Assembly (NCBI GenBank): GCA_016716225.1
Contig: JADJWT010000001.1
Span: forward strand, 3,730,501-3,794,500
Direction: 5' to 3'
Source of the DNA: Ignavibacteriota bacterium
GTDB taxonomy: Bacteria > Bacteroidota > Ignavibacteria > Ignavibacteriales > Melioribacteraceae
DNA length: 64,000 nt
Shown: positions 1 to 8,443 of the stretch, piece by piece
Layout: each line of letters opens with the position of its first letter
Numbering within the stretch: the first letter of the stretch is position 1
Program-made: the position numbers and the translations under genes
The notes under the pieces: generated by a model
Databases searched by the model: none
What the model was told of the DNA's origin: nothing
Seen by the model: only the letters and a program-made list of their open reading frames with translations

Positions 1-589
1 TTTTAAATAATCTTTTCGCAGCAGTTTCCGGTTTTATAATCGGTAAAGAATATCCAAGTTTATTTACCCAGCCATCATTATCAATTTCTGCACTTAATGC
101 TTCACCTTTTCTTAATTCAGTTGCACCATTTAATGGTACATTGCTTAACAAGCAACTTAGGCTTGTTACACTTAACCTTTTTTTCCCGGATTCTATATAT
201 TCAAAAAATACTTTTGGATAAGCATTAACAAAAGTTACTTTCTTCTTTTTCTTTTTGAACTTGGTAAAAATGTTTTGAATTTTAATTATTGGAACCAAAC
301 TTGAATGTGGAAAAGGTCCAAAATGATGCCCAACAATTCTTGCAGCATTTACTCCGCAGAAAATTGAAGTTTGTCCGGTTCCGCTTTGAGGTAAATCCGG
401 TATTTCCATTACTGCATCAGTTGGGAAAATAAACCTTCCATCTTTCGAAATTTTTAGTTTATCTAAAGATGGAGTTTCACCAAAAAGTTCTGTAAATGTT
501 TTGAAAGGATATTTGAAGAAAGGATTAATTTCGGGATCAGATTTACCAATCCCAACACCATCAAGAAATATTAAAATCGTTGAATGCAA
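1..589 (-). CDS. Alkaline-phosphatase-superfamily metalloenzyme, N-terminal part (runs off the window)
   Basis: The reading frame is open from about 589 down to base 1, so the C-terminus lies outside the window. The product begins near the metal-binding motif FLDGVGIG, and about 75 residues later has PQSGTGQTSIFCGVNAARIVG. Both are typical of the phosphopentomutase / cofactor-independent phosphoglycerate mutase fold, where an Asp binds the metal and a Ser or Thr in the second motif is the nucleophile. Family members annotated only as metalloenzyme domain proteins share this SxTGQT form; the substrate is unknown. The start is probably TTG at 589: an in-frame stop lies two codons upstream and there is no ATG. 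It follows dtd by 46 bases on the same strand. Fold confident, exact function not. Confidence 0.7.
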   Translation of the reverse strand, partial: MHSTILIFLDGVGIGKSDPEINPFFKYPFKTFTELFGETPSLDKLKISKDGRFIFPTDAVMEIPDLPQSGTGQTSIFCGVNAARIVGHHFGPFPHSSLVPIIKIQNIFTKFKKKKKKVTFVNAYPKVFFEYIESGKKRLSVTSLSCLLSNVPLNGATELRKGEALSAEIDNDGWVNKLGYSLPIIKPETAAKRLFK

Positions 590-635
590 ATTTTAATCTT
601 CTATATAAATTTAATAGTTTAAATTACAAATATAG

Positions 636-1085
636 TTACTTAGATTCAACAAGTACTGTTACTGGACCATCATTAATTATTTTCACTTCCATCATTGCCC
701 CAAAAATTCCCATTTTTATTTTTGAACTGCCGAGAAGTTTTTTCATTTCTAAAATAAATAAATTATATAATTTTTCCGCTATTTCCGGTTTTGCAGCTTT
801 ATTAAAACTTGGTCTATTTCCTTTTTTTGTATCTCCATACAAAGTGAATTGAGAAATTATTAGAACTTCTCCATTATTATCTTTTACTGATAAATTCATT
901 TTTTGGTTTTCATCTTCAAATATTCTAAGATTTGCACATTTCTCGGAAATATATAAAACTTCATTTTCAGTATCGTCTTCGCTTATTCCAAGTAAAATTA
1001 CCATTCCTTGATTAATTTTTTCTAAATAAGAATTTTCTTTAACATAAACATGTCCCTCAGAAACACGCTGAACTAAAGCTCTCAA
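636..1085 (-). CDS. dtd: D-aminoacyl-tRNA deacylase
   Basis: This 149-residue protein frees D-amino acids (and mischarged glycine) from tRNA in the cytoplasm. The length and start MRALVQRV are those of the family. Both active-site signatures are present: SQFTLYGDTKKGNRPSF in the middle (SQxTL motif) and GAMMEVKIINDGPVT near the C-terminus (the NxGPVT cross-subunit Gly-Pro motif). Its ATG overlaps the end of prmC by four bases, so the two are probably translationally coupled in one operon. Confidence 0.95.
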   Translation of the reverse strand: MRALVQRVSEGHVYVKENSYLEKINQGMVILLGISEDDTENEVLYISEKCANLRIFEDENQKMNLSVKDNNGEVLIISQFTLYGDTKKGNRPSFNKAAKPEIAEKLYNLFILEMKKLLGSSKIKMGIFGAMMEVKIINDGPVTVLVESK

Positions 1086-1933
1086 TTTAATTCTCCTACA
1101 ACAACTCGGTCAATTCCTAAATAATCTTTTGCAATCATAATATTTATAAAATTATTTTCTTTCAATATATTTTTCACTGATTCAGCTTGTGAAATTCCAA
1201 CTTCATAAAATATTTTTCCTTTTGGCTTGAGCAACAATTTTGCTTTTTGCGAAATCATCTTATAGAAACTTAATCCATCATTAAAATCAGTCAAAGCAAT
1301 TTTAGGTTCAAACTCTAATAATTCTTTTTCAAGCAAATTGTATTCTCGCAAATTAATATATGGCGGATTTGAAACTATCAAATCATATTGATTTTTTAAA
1401 TAATTAAAATTTCTAAAATCATTTACAATAAAATTAATTCTATCTTCAACTGAATTTATTTTTGCATTTTGTTTTGCTATCTCAATTGCATCATTGCTTA
1501 TATCAATAGAATCAATTTCCGAATGTGGAAAATTTTTTGCTAAAGAAATTGGAATATTTCCGCTGCCGGTTCCGATATCGAGAATTTTAGTATTTTTATT
1601 TTTTTCAGTTTGTAATAAAACTGTATCAATTAAGATTTCTGTTTCTTGTCGTGGAATTAATACATTTTCATTTACAATAAAGTTCAATCCATAAAATTCT
1701 ACTTTTCCAATAATGTACTGAAGCGGTTCACGTTTTCCACGCCGTGAAATAAATTCTCTATACTTGTTAATTTCTAGATCTTTTAAAGGTTGGTCATATT
1801 TTAGATACAATTCCATGCGGTTACAATTTAATATGTTTGCAAGCAACAATTCGGCATTTAATCTTGGGGATTCAACTCCTTTCGATTTTAAATAATCCGC
1901 AGAACGTTCAATTAGTTCAAGAATAGAATACAT
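1082..1933 (-). CDS. prmC: Peptide chain release factor N5-glutamine methyltransferase
   Basis: This SAM-dependent enzyme methylates the GGQ glutamine of release factors RF1 and RF2. The 283 residues fit the family: a helical N-terminal substrate domain of about 80 residues, then a Rossmann methyltransferase domain with the SAM loop LDIGTGSGNIPISLA and the diagnostic NPPYI catalytic motif. The C-terminus overlaps dtd by four bases. No prfA lies upstream in this window, although that is a common neighbour. The upstream gap of 65 bases separates it from the respiratory block. Confidence 0.93.
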   Translation of the reverse strand: MYSILELIERSADYLKSKGVESPRLNAELLLANILNCNRMELYLKYDQPLKDLEINKYREFISRRGKREPLQYIIGKVEFYGLNFIVNENVLIPRQETEILIDTVLLQTEKNKNTKILDIGTGSGNIPISLAKNFPHSEIDSIDISNDAIEIAKQNAKINSVEDRINFIVNDFRNFNYLKNQYDLIVSNPPYINLREYNLLEKELLEFEPKIALTDFNDGLSFYKMISQKAKLLLKPKGKIFYEVGISQAESVKNILKENNFINIMIAKDYLGIDRVVVGELN

Positions 1934-1998
1934 GAAAAAAATAGAATAATGTTATATTAAACTGTAAAATTTTTTGCAAAAAAAGAAATTAAATAACT

Positions 1999-3342
1999 TT
2001 ATTTTTTATTTTCTTCATAAATTTTTACAATGTATTCAGCAATTGCTTCGGCTTCTTTTGGCTTTAAACCTTGATTTGGCATTGCTGTAAAATCCGGATT
2101 TACTTTTCTTGGATTAAGTATAAAATCAACTAACTCTGCCCTTTTCCCATCATACTTTGGAAGAACATCGTTATAAGCTGGACCAACTAATTTCGTATCA
2201 AAACGATGACAAGCAATACATTTTGTATTATATATATCTTCACCTTTAACTTCAACAATTTCATTAATTCCGGCTTCCTCTTTTATTTTTAGAGCAAATA
2301 ATTTATAAGCTTTTTCTTGTTCAAAAATATTTTCAACATTTTTTGTTTCAAATGCTTGCTGATCTTTATAAACCAATGCTGCCGCAAGTAATAAAAAAAC
2401 TAAAACTGTTGATCCGCCTAAATTCATTTTGGAATCTTTATACATCAAATAGAACAAAACATTAATTACAAGCATTAGTAATAAAATTAAAATTCCGGTT
2501 ATAAAAATTGCAAATGATAATGAATTATTTGGTGAGTTAATAAATGATAATACAAATAAAAATGGCTGAATAAAACTAAATATTAGTCCGGTTTTTAAAC
2601 TGAAATTTTTAATAAAATTCAGATATTCACTTTTATATTTTTTTGCATCATTTTTGAAATATTTAAAAACTATTGCTGCACAAGTTATTGAAACTGAAAA
2701 ACTTATATAAAAAAGAAAATATAAAAATGTATCAGTTGAAAATATAATTTCAAAAAAATCAATTTGTGTTTTTGGCGAGCTAACAATTTTAATTACACCT
2801 ACTAATAAATAAGCTACAAATAATAATAAAGTAAATCCAATTATACCGGATTTTGAAAGTAATTTACTGTTACTTTTTCTAAGTTGTTCAAATTCACTTA
2901 CTAAATTGTTATTTGAAATTTCTTTAACATTAACCAAGTTAAAAACATTTTTGAGTGTAAAGCTGTATTTATATATGTATAAATAAAAGAGTGATACGAT
3001 AAATATCAAAAGTGTAAAAACTAAATCTGTGGTAAAATTTAATTTTGTTCCAAATAAAAGTTGAGCTAAAATAAAAATTAAACTTAGAAACGGAACTATA
3101 CCAAGTGCAATTGATATCGTTTTGTTAATTGTAAAAAGGTCAATCAATTCTTTTGCAAAAATTAATGAATCGCGATTTTCATATTTTCTTCCTTTAATAA
3201 AATGCATTGTAGAAAATAATGAAGTTCCTATTAGAACACTTAAATAAGGAAGTAAAACTACTAAAGTTAAGAAAAACAAATATTCAAGTAGTAAAATATG
3301 AGTCGGTGATTGAGGAAAAACTATATCTTGAAATATTTCCAT
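1999..3342 (-). CDS. Polytopic membrane protein with C-terminal cytochrome c domain
   Basis: The 447-residue product has about eight hydrophobic segments in its first 340 residues and then a periplasmic-type mono-heme cytochrome c domain. The heme site is CIACH, followed by LVGPAY and a likely distal ligand in AMPNQGL. The membrane part is clearly related to the product at 8444-9448: both share SVLIG, an HF-x-KG motif after the first helix, LGI-x-P, and SFIQP-x-LFVL near the end. That paralogue lacks the heme domain. Placed directly after ctaB at the end of the oxidase genes, it may feed electrons to the oxidase, whose subunit II has no fused heme domain. The membrane part belongs to no family I can name, so the role is inferred from position and the heme site. 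Confidence 0.75.
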   Translation of the reverse strand: MEIFQDIVFPQSPTHILLLEYLFFLTLVVLLPYLSVLIGTSLFSTMHFIKGRKYENRDSLIFAKELIDLFTINKTISIALGIVPFLSLIFILAQLLFGTKLNFTTDLVFTLLIFIVSLFYLYIYKYSFTLKNVFNLVNVKEISNNNLVSEFEQLRKSNSKLLSKSGIIGFTLLLFVAYLLVGVIKIVSSPKTQIDFFEIIFSTDTFLYFLFYISFSVSITCAAIVFKYFKNDAKKYKSEYLNFIKNFSLKTGLIFSFIQPFLFVLSFINSPNNSLSFAIFITGILILLLMLVINVLFYLMYKDSKMNLGGSTVLVFLLLAAALVYKDQQAFETKNVENIFEQEKAYKLFALKIKEEAGINEIVEVKGEDIYNTKCIACHRFDTKLVGPAYNDVLPKYDGKRAELVDFILNPRKVNPDFTAMPNQGLKPKEAEAIAEYIVKIYEENKK

Positions 3343-3360
3343 TAAAAATTTTCCTAAAAT

Positions 3361-4287
3361 TTAAATTAAACTTTCAGTTGTGATTAACAAAAGTACACTT
3401 AAAACGTAAGCATTAATTATCAGAAATTTATTCCTAAAATTTTGCTTGGAATTGTTTTGCAAATTAAAAATTGTTAAAGCTAATGTTAAACTTCCAAAAA
3501 TAATTAACAAAATATTTGAGAAAATTCCTTCCGATAATCTGACTTGAAAAAAAACATAGCTTGATAAAACCAAAATTAAAATCCAGAAATATGTAATTAT
3601 CTTAATTTGCAAAAATGAAAAAATATTTGAAAGTGTTGGAAATCCGGCTTTTTTATATTGATCATCATACATTAAGATTAATAGCCAAAAGTGTGGAATT
3701 TGCCAAATAAATAAAAATCCAGCTAATGCTAAAATTTTGTATTCAAATATTTCTCCACCGGCAGCCGCCCAGCCAATCATTGGCGGAAGTGCGCCAACTA
3801 AAGATCCGGGAATTATAGCAAACGGTGTAATTAATTTTAGCGGAGTGTAAATTAAGTTATACCAAAGTAACGTAAAAATTCCCAAAGCGAGTACAATTTT
3901 TCCGCTAATAAATAAAATTACTGAACCAAAAAAAATTAATATCATTGAGGAAGTAAGTGCATATTTTGCAGAAATTCTTCCGGATGGAATTGGGCGCGTA
4001 ATTGTTCTAGGCATTTTTCCATCTAAATTTCTTTCTTGATATTCATTCAAAGCGGAAGCACCAGCTGCTAAGAATAAAACTCCCAAAGTTACAATTAGCA
4101 AATCGAAATTAATTTTTGCATCAAAAAGAATAAATCCAACTGTAGTTGTTACAGAAACAAAAAAAGTAATTTTGAATTTTGTTAATTCTATCAAAATATT
4201 TTTATGCTTTACTAATGTTTGAAAAAAACTTTTTAAAGTTTCAATAATTCCGTTTTCAATTTGATTTGCTGTTACATTAACTGACAT
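3361..4287 (-). CDS. ctaB: Protoheme IX farnesyltransferase (heme O synthase)
   Basis: This UbiA-type integral membrane prenyltransferase makes heme O from heme B and farnesyl diphosphate, a step toward heme A for the neighbouring oxidase. The 308-residue protein has the expected row of membrane helices. It carries the Asp-rich signature NEYQERNLDGKMPRTITRP, matching the N-x3-E-x3-D-x2-M-x-RT-x2-RP pattern of CtaB/CyoE, and a second loop with YDDQYKKAGFPT. The start ATG directly abuts the coxB stop (TAAATG). No heme A synthase gene (ctaA) was recognised in the window. Confidence 0.95.
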   Translation of the reverse strand: MSVNVTANQIENGIIETLKSFFQTLVKHKNILIELTKFKITFFVSVTTTVGFILFDAKINFDLLIVTLGVLFLAAGASALNEYQERNLDGKMPRTITRPIPSGRISAKYALTSSMILIFFGSVILFISGKIVLALGIFTLLWYNLIYTPLKLITPFAIIPGSLVGALPPMIGWAAAGGEIFEYKILALAGFLFIWQIPHFWLLILMYDDQYKKAGFPTLSNIFSFLQIKIITYFWILILVLSSYVFFQVRLSEGIFSNILLIIFGSLTLALTIFNLQNNSKQNFRNKFLIINAYVLSVLLLITTESLI

Positions 4288-4923
4288 TTAATTCACTTTT
4301 TCATTTGTTACTAATTTAGGATTATTTGCTTCATACCATTTGTTGTAATCATTTTCTTCGAGAACAATTAATTTTGTGTACATTGCCGAGTGGTCAACTC
4401 CGCAATATTCCGCACATGCAATATTATAGCTTCCAACCTTTTCGGCAGTTAAAACCAAGTAATGTTGTTTTCCGCCAATCACATCTTGCTTAATTCTAAA
4501 CGCCGGAATGTAAAGTGAGTGATTTACATCGGTGGAAATTAAATTTAATTTCACACTTCTATTTTTAGGAATATATAAAGTGTCCAAATTCAATCCGTTT
4601 TCATAAACAAAATCCCAATTCCACATTTTAGCTGTAACATTAATTTCTAAAGAATTAGCTGGAATATTTTTGAACTTTTTATAACCGATAAATCCATAAT
4701 AAAACATCGTTAAAACAAGAATTGTGGGAATTATAAACCAAACCGTTTCTAGCAAAATACTTCCGTGAATATCAACGGGTTTATGTCCTTTTTTTCTATG
4801 GTATTTGAAAACAAAATAAACCATTAAAATTGAAATTCCGATTAAGAAAAATAGAGAAATGCTTACAACGTAAATCATTGTTGAATCAACAAAATCAGCA
4901 TATGAATTTGGATTTGAATTCAT
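4288..4923 (-). CDS. coxB: Cytochrome c oxidase subunit II (CuA subunit)
   Basis: Subunit II takes electrons from cytochrome c through the binuclear CuA centre. The 211-residue protein has two N-terminal membrane helices and a cupredoxin domain. CuA ligands are visible as the His in DVNHSLYIPAF and the C-x3-C-x3-H-x2-M pattern in CAEYCGVDHSAM. It ends soon after this domain and lacks the fused cytochrome c found in the caa3 oxidases with which A2-type subunits I often occur. Unusually, it follows subunits I, III and IV instead of preceding subunit I. Confidence 0.95.
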   Translation of the reverse strand: MNSNPNSYADFVDSTMIYVVSISLFFLIGISILMVYFVFKYHRKKGHKPVDIHGSILLETVWFIIPTILVLTMFYYGFIGYKKFKNIPANSLEINVTAKMWNWDFVYENGLNLDTLYIPKNRSVKLNLISTDVNHSLYIPAFRIKQDVIGGKQHYLVLTAEKVGSYNIACAEYCGVDHSAMYTKLIVLEENDYNKWYEANNPKLVTNEKVN

Positions 4924-4931
4924 AAATTTTT

Positions 4932-5225
4932 CTACCTATAGAAATAATCAAAAAATGTTAATGTAAAAATTACTATTAGTGTAAATCCGCTAATTGATAA
5001 GAAAACTTTGAAAACTGGATCTTCAAATTTAATGTGCATAAAAATATTAATAACAAGTGCTGATTTTATTGCAGCAATTGTTAATGCAATTCCAAGTGTG
5101 TAATCGCCTAAATTAATTCCGGCAATGGTTACAGTAATTGAAGTAAAAGCTATTAAACTTACCCAAACAAGTAAATACTTGCTGTAACTTATATTGTGAT
5201 TTTCATGCGAATGTTTTTCCTGCAC
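4932..5225 (-). CDS. coxD: Cytochrome c oxidase subunit IV
   Basis: This small protein of the prokaryotic cytochrome c oxidase subunit IV family has three hydrophobic helices. It includes the segment IKSALVINIFMHIKFEDP, whose K-x11-FMH-type pattern is characteristic. I place the start at GTG 5225, since it is preceded by TAGGAG at ideal spacing; that TAG is also the stop codon of coxC, so the genes are coupled. The frame stays open to 5273, which would add 16 residues and overlap coxC, but no ribosome binding site supports that. The product is then 97 residues. Confidence 0.88.
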   Translation of the reverse strand: MQEKHSHENHNISYSKYLLVWVSLIAFTSITVTIAGINLGDYTLGIALTIAAIKSALVINIFMHIKFEDPVFKVFLSISGFTLIVIFTLTFFDYFYR

Positions 5226-5233
5226 ATTATCTC

Positions 5234-5854
5234 CTACTGAATTAAATAAAATAGTGGGAAAAGAAAAATCCAAATCAAATCAACTAAATGCCAATAAAGA
5301 CCAGCATTTTCTAACTTAACATAATTGTTTTTATTTACTGATCCAGTAATTATAAATGCTAGAACAGTTGTTAGAAAAACTAGTCCAATTATAACATGCA
5401 AGCCGTGAAGTCCAGTCATAATGTAATATAAACCATAAAATAAAATTTGACCGTTTGGAAGATTTAATAAATGTTCACTTCCGGGATAAATTCCATGATG
5501 AATTTTTGCAGACCATTCAAAATATTTATTAATCATAAATGCGAAAGCTAAAATATTTGTCATTATTAAAAGTAAGATTGACAAAATTTTATTTCCTTTT
5601 TGCAAAGCTGCAATTGATAAAGCAACAGTTAAACTGCTTGTTAGTAAAATAATTGTGTTTAATGCACCAATTGTTGTATTCAATTCCATTGCAGCAACTC
5701 TGAATTGAGCAATATATTCATGTCGATAAACAGCATATATTAAAAATAAACCGCCAAATAATAAGAGTTCTGTAAAAAGAAATAACCACATTCCCATTCT
5801 GGAACCAACATCATCTCTATGCTTATGTGCAATTTGTGCAGAATGATTACTCAT
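5234..5854 (-). CDS. coxC: Cytochrome c oxidase subunit III
   Basis: The 206-residue protein has five membrane helices and matches the short form of subunit III. Recognisable stretches are GMWLFLFTELLLFGGLF near the N-terminus, GLHGLHVIIGLVFL in the middle and the C-terminal YWHLVDLIWIFLFPLFYL. It stabilises the oxidase core and is not itself a redox carrier. Its ATG lies inside the end of coxA (eight-base overlap) and its stop TAG is part of the ribosome binding site of coxD. Confidence 0.95.
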   Translation of the reverse strand: MSNHSAQIAHKHRDDVGSRMGMWLFLFTELLLFGGLFLIYAVYRHEYIAQFRVAAMELNTTIGALNTIILLTSSLTVALSIAALQKGNKILSILLLIMTNILAFAFMINKYFEWSAKIHHGIYPGSEHLLNLPNGQILFYGLYYIMTGLHGLHVIIGLVFLTTVLAFIITGSVNKNNYVKLENAGLYWHLVDLIWIFLFPLFYLIQ

Positions 5855-7508
5855 AAGTTTCTCCTTTGGGAATATATTTCATAGTTTTTAACTGACTAAA
5901 ATCATATGGTTCGTGCGTTACTGTTGGAATTTCATCAAAATTTTCTAATGGTGGTGGAGAAGGTGTGTGCCATTCTAAAGTTACTCCTCCCCAAGGATTT
6001 GCAATAGATTTTTCTCCGCTTAACATTGCAGATACCAAATTGTAAATTATTAAAATTATAGTTAAAAACATTATCCAAGAACCAATTGTAGAAATTAATT
6101 GTAAGTCTGCAAATTCCGGAAGATAATCATAATATCTTCTTGGCATTCCCATATAACCTAAAATAAATTTTGGGAAATACAAAGTATTGAAAGCAATAAA
6201 AAATAATCCGGCATTAATTTTCGCAAGTTTTATATTATACATTTTGCCGGACATTTTAGGAAACCAATAATAAAGTGCAGCAAAAAATATTGTTCCAGTT
6301 CCGCCAAACATTACATAATGAAAATGTGCAACAACAAAGTATGTATCATGAACATGAATATTTGTAGCTAAAGTGCCCAAAACTAAACCGGTTAATCCAC
6401 CAATAGTAAATAAGAAAATAAAATTCATCACCCATAAGAATGGCGGTTGCGGATCAATAGAACCCTTATAAAGTGTAGCAACCCAATTAAATACTTTTAT
6501 TGCACTTGGCAATGCAACAATAAATGTTAAGAATGAAAAAATAATTGCGGCAGTATCACTCATTCCGCTTGTAAACATATGATGCGCCCAAACCAAATAT
6601 CCAATAAATGCAATGGCTAAACTTGACATAGCAATTGCTCTGTAGCCAAAAATTGTTCTTCGCGCAAAAGTTGGAATAATTTCCGAAACAACTCCCATTG
6701 CCGGTAAAATCATTATATAAACAGCTGGATGTGAATAAATCCAAAACATATGTTGAAATAAAATTGGATCTCCGCCTAATGCCGGATCAAAAATTCCGAC
6801 ACCAAAATATCTTTCTAACATTACTAACAAAATTGTAATTCCTATCACCGGAGTAGCAATAATTTGAATCCACGCGGTTGCATATGTTGACCAAACAAAT
6901 AATGGCATTTTAAAAAATGTCATTCCCGGAGCGCGTAATCTGTGAACTGTTGTAACAAAATTTAATCCGGTTAAAATTGATGAAAATCCTAAAACGAAGG
7001 CAGCAAAAATTGCGAGTGAAACATTTGTTGTAGTTCTAACGCTATAAGGCATATAAAAAGTCCAACCAGTATCTATCGGACCGCCTTTTACAAAAAGTGA
7101 AATTAAAACTAAAATTGCTCCAATTAAATAAATCCAAAATGACAATAAATTTAATCTAGGAAATGCAACATCTTTTGCTCCAAGTTGAAGTGGAAGAAAG
7201 AAATTTCCAAAAACTGCAGGAATTCCGGGAACGATAAATAAGAAAATCATAATTACACCGTGAAGTGTAAATATTGTATTATAAGTTTGTGCGTCCATAA
7301 TTGTTCTGCCGGGAGCAATTAATTCTAATCGCATCAAAACTCCAAAAATTACACCAACAAAAAAGAATATAGCTATTGAGAATAAATACATAATACCAAT
7401 TCTTTTATGGTCTGTACTTAAAAGCCAAGACAAAATTCCGTTTGCCTTTTTGGTAGTTCCTTCTTCAAAAAATGATTTTTCAGAAATAGCAATTGTACCG
7501 TTTGCCAT
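5847..7508 (-). CDS. coxA: Cytochrome c oxidase subunit I, A2-type
   Basis: This is the catalytic subunit, with heme a and the heme a3-CuB site that reduces oxygen and pumps protons. The 553 residues carry all metal ligands: HG in TIFTLHGVIM, WIYSHPAVY and WAHHMFTSGM for CuB, and AHFHYVMFG for the two hemes. The sequence reads YSHPAVY where A1 enzymes have GHPEVY, so the D-channel glutamate is missing and the Tyr-Ser pair is present; this defines the A2 subfamily, known from Rhodothermus and Thermus. I start at ATG 7508, five bases after GGAG, rather than the adjacent TTG at 7511. It follows sco by 24 bases. Confidence 0.96.
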   Translation of the reverse strand: MANGTIAISEKSFFEEGTTKKANGILSWLLSTDHKRIGIMYLFSIAIFFFVGVIFGVLMRLELIAPGRTIMDAQTYNTIFTLHGVIMIFLFIVPGIPAVFGNFFLPLQLGAKDVAFPRLNLLSFWIYLIGAILVLISLFVKGGPIDTGWTFYMPYSVRTTTNVSLAIFAAFVLGFSSILTGLNFVTTVHRLRAPGMTFFKMPLFVWSTYATAWIQIIATPVIGITILLVMLERYFGVGIFDPALGGDPILFQHMFWIYSHPAVYIMILPAMGVVSEIIPTFARRTIFGYRAIAMSSLAIAFIGYLVWAHHMFTSGMSDTAAIIFSFLTFIVALPSAIKVFNWVATLYKGSIDPQPPFLWVMNFIFLFTIGGLTGLVLGTLATNIHVHDTYFVVAHFHYVMFGGTGTIFFAALYYWFPKMSGKMYNIKLAKINAGLFFIAFNTLYFPKFILGYMGMPRRYYDYLPEFADLQLISTIGSWIMFLTIILIIYNLVSAMLSGEKSIANPWGGVTLEWHTPSPPPLENFDEIPTVTHEPYDFSQLKTMKYIPKGETYE

Positions 7509-7532
7509 CAAATCTCCTATAAATTCAATAAT

Positions 7533-8315
7533 TTATGAATTAACGATTTTTTTCTTTTTAAAAATTGTTAAATATGCAAAGAAAAATCCAACTCCAATAA
7601 GCATTATTATTCCAACAATTCTTGTAATATTCAAAGTATAATTTCTTCCATCCGGATCATAACTAAAACAAAATTGTAACAATTTGGCAACTGTTGGATT
7701 TGTCTTCCCGGCTTTTGCATCAAGTAAAGCCATTTTTACATCAAACTGATTAAACTGTGACCCGAAAATATAACGCGAAATTTTTCTTTCCGGAGAAACT
7801 GTAATTAATCCGCCGGGATGTCTATATTCATCACCAATTTTTTGAAAATAAAATCCAGCTTGTGATGTAACTTTACTTATTGTTAAAGAATCTGTAACTA
7901 AAAAAGTCCAAGCATCATTTGGAAATTTCCTCTTTAATGAAGAAAGAAAATCCGTTTTAGATTGTGATGCAATTTTAGAAGTTTCTTCATTATCAATACT
8001 TATTGTTAAAACTTGAAAATCTTTTCCCGGTTCCAATTCTACTCTATCAACAACCCAAGCCAATTCTGTTAATGTACTGTTACAAATTCCGGGACATTCA
8101 TAATAAACAAATGCCAATAAAGTTGGTTTTGTTATAACTTCAGATAATTTTACTATTTCCCCATCAGAATTTTTAAATATTAAATTTCCATCAAAAACAT
8201 TACCTAATTTTTCATCAATTCCAATTTCAACATGTTTTCCTTCAGCAAAAATCAGAAATGAAAAAACTTCTATAAAAATAATAATGCAGAGTATTTGTCT
8301 TATTTTTTGGTTCAA
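7533..8315 (-). CDS. SCO1/SenC family copper chaperone for oxidase assembly
   Basis: SCO proteins deliver copper to, or reduce, the CuA site of subunit II. The 260-residue protein has an N-terminal signal, a thioredoxin-like domain with the copper-binding CPGIC (C-x3-C), and the conserved His in YRHPGGLITV. A C-terminal membrane helix followed by a KKKK tail anchors it, unlike the N-terminal anchor of mitochondrial Sco1; this layout is frequent where Act and cox genes are linked. It lies immediately upstream of coxA on the same strand. Confidence 0.9.
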   Translation of the reverse strand: MNQKIRQILCIIIFIEVFSFLIFAEGKHVEIGIDEKLGNVFDGNLIFKNSDGEIVKLSEVITKPTLLAFVYYECPGICNSTLTELAWVVDRVELEPGKDFQVLTISIDNEETSKIASQSKTDFLSSLKRKFPNDAWTFLVTDSLTISKVTSQAGFYFQKIGDEYRHPGGLITVSPERKISRYIFGSQFNQFDVKMALLDAKAGKTNPTVAKLLQFCFSYDPDGRNYTLNITRIVGIIMLIGVGFFFAYLTIFKKKKIVNS

Positions 8316-8443
8316 TTATTTCTCAAAATTGGATATAAAGTATAATTTAAATGAGTCAGAAATTATTTAATTTTTTCAAATTTTGCAATAAAAAGTAAAC
8401 TAAATTTTTAAAACGATCAGATTTGAAAAAGGTTTTTGATCAG

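Noticed and set aside
8411..8443. GATCA/TGATC inverted repeat after the 8444 gene
   Set aside because: Five-base stem with a long loop; no clear T run. Probably chance in AT-rich DNA.
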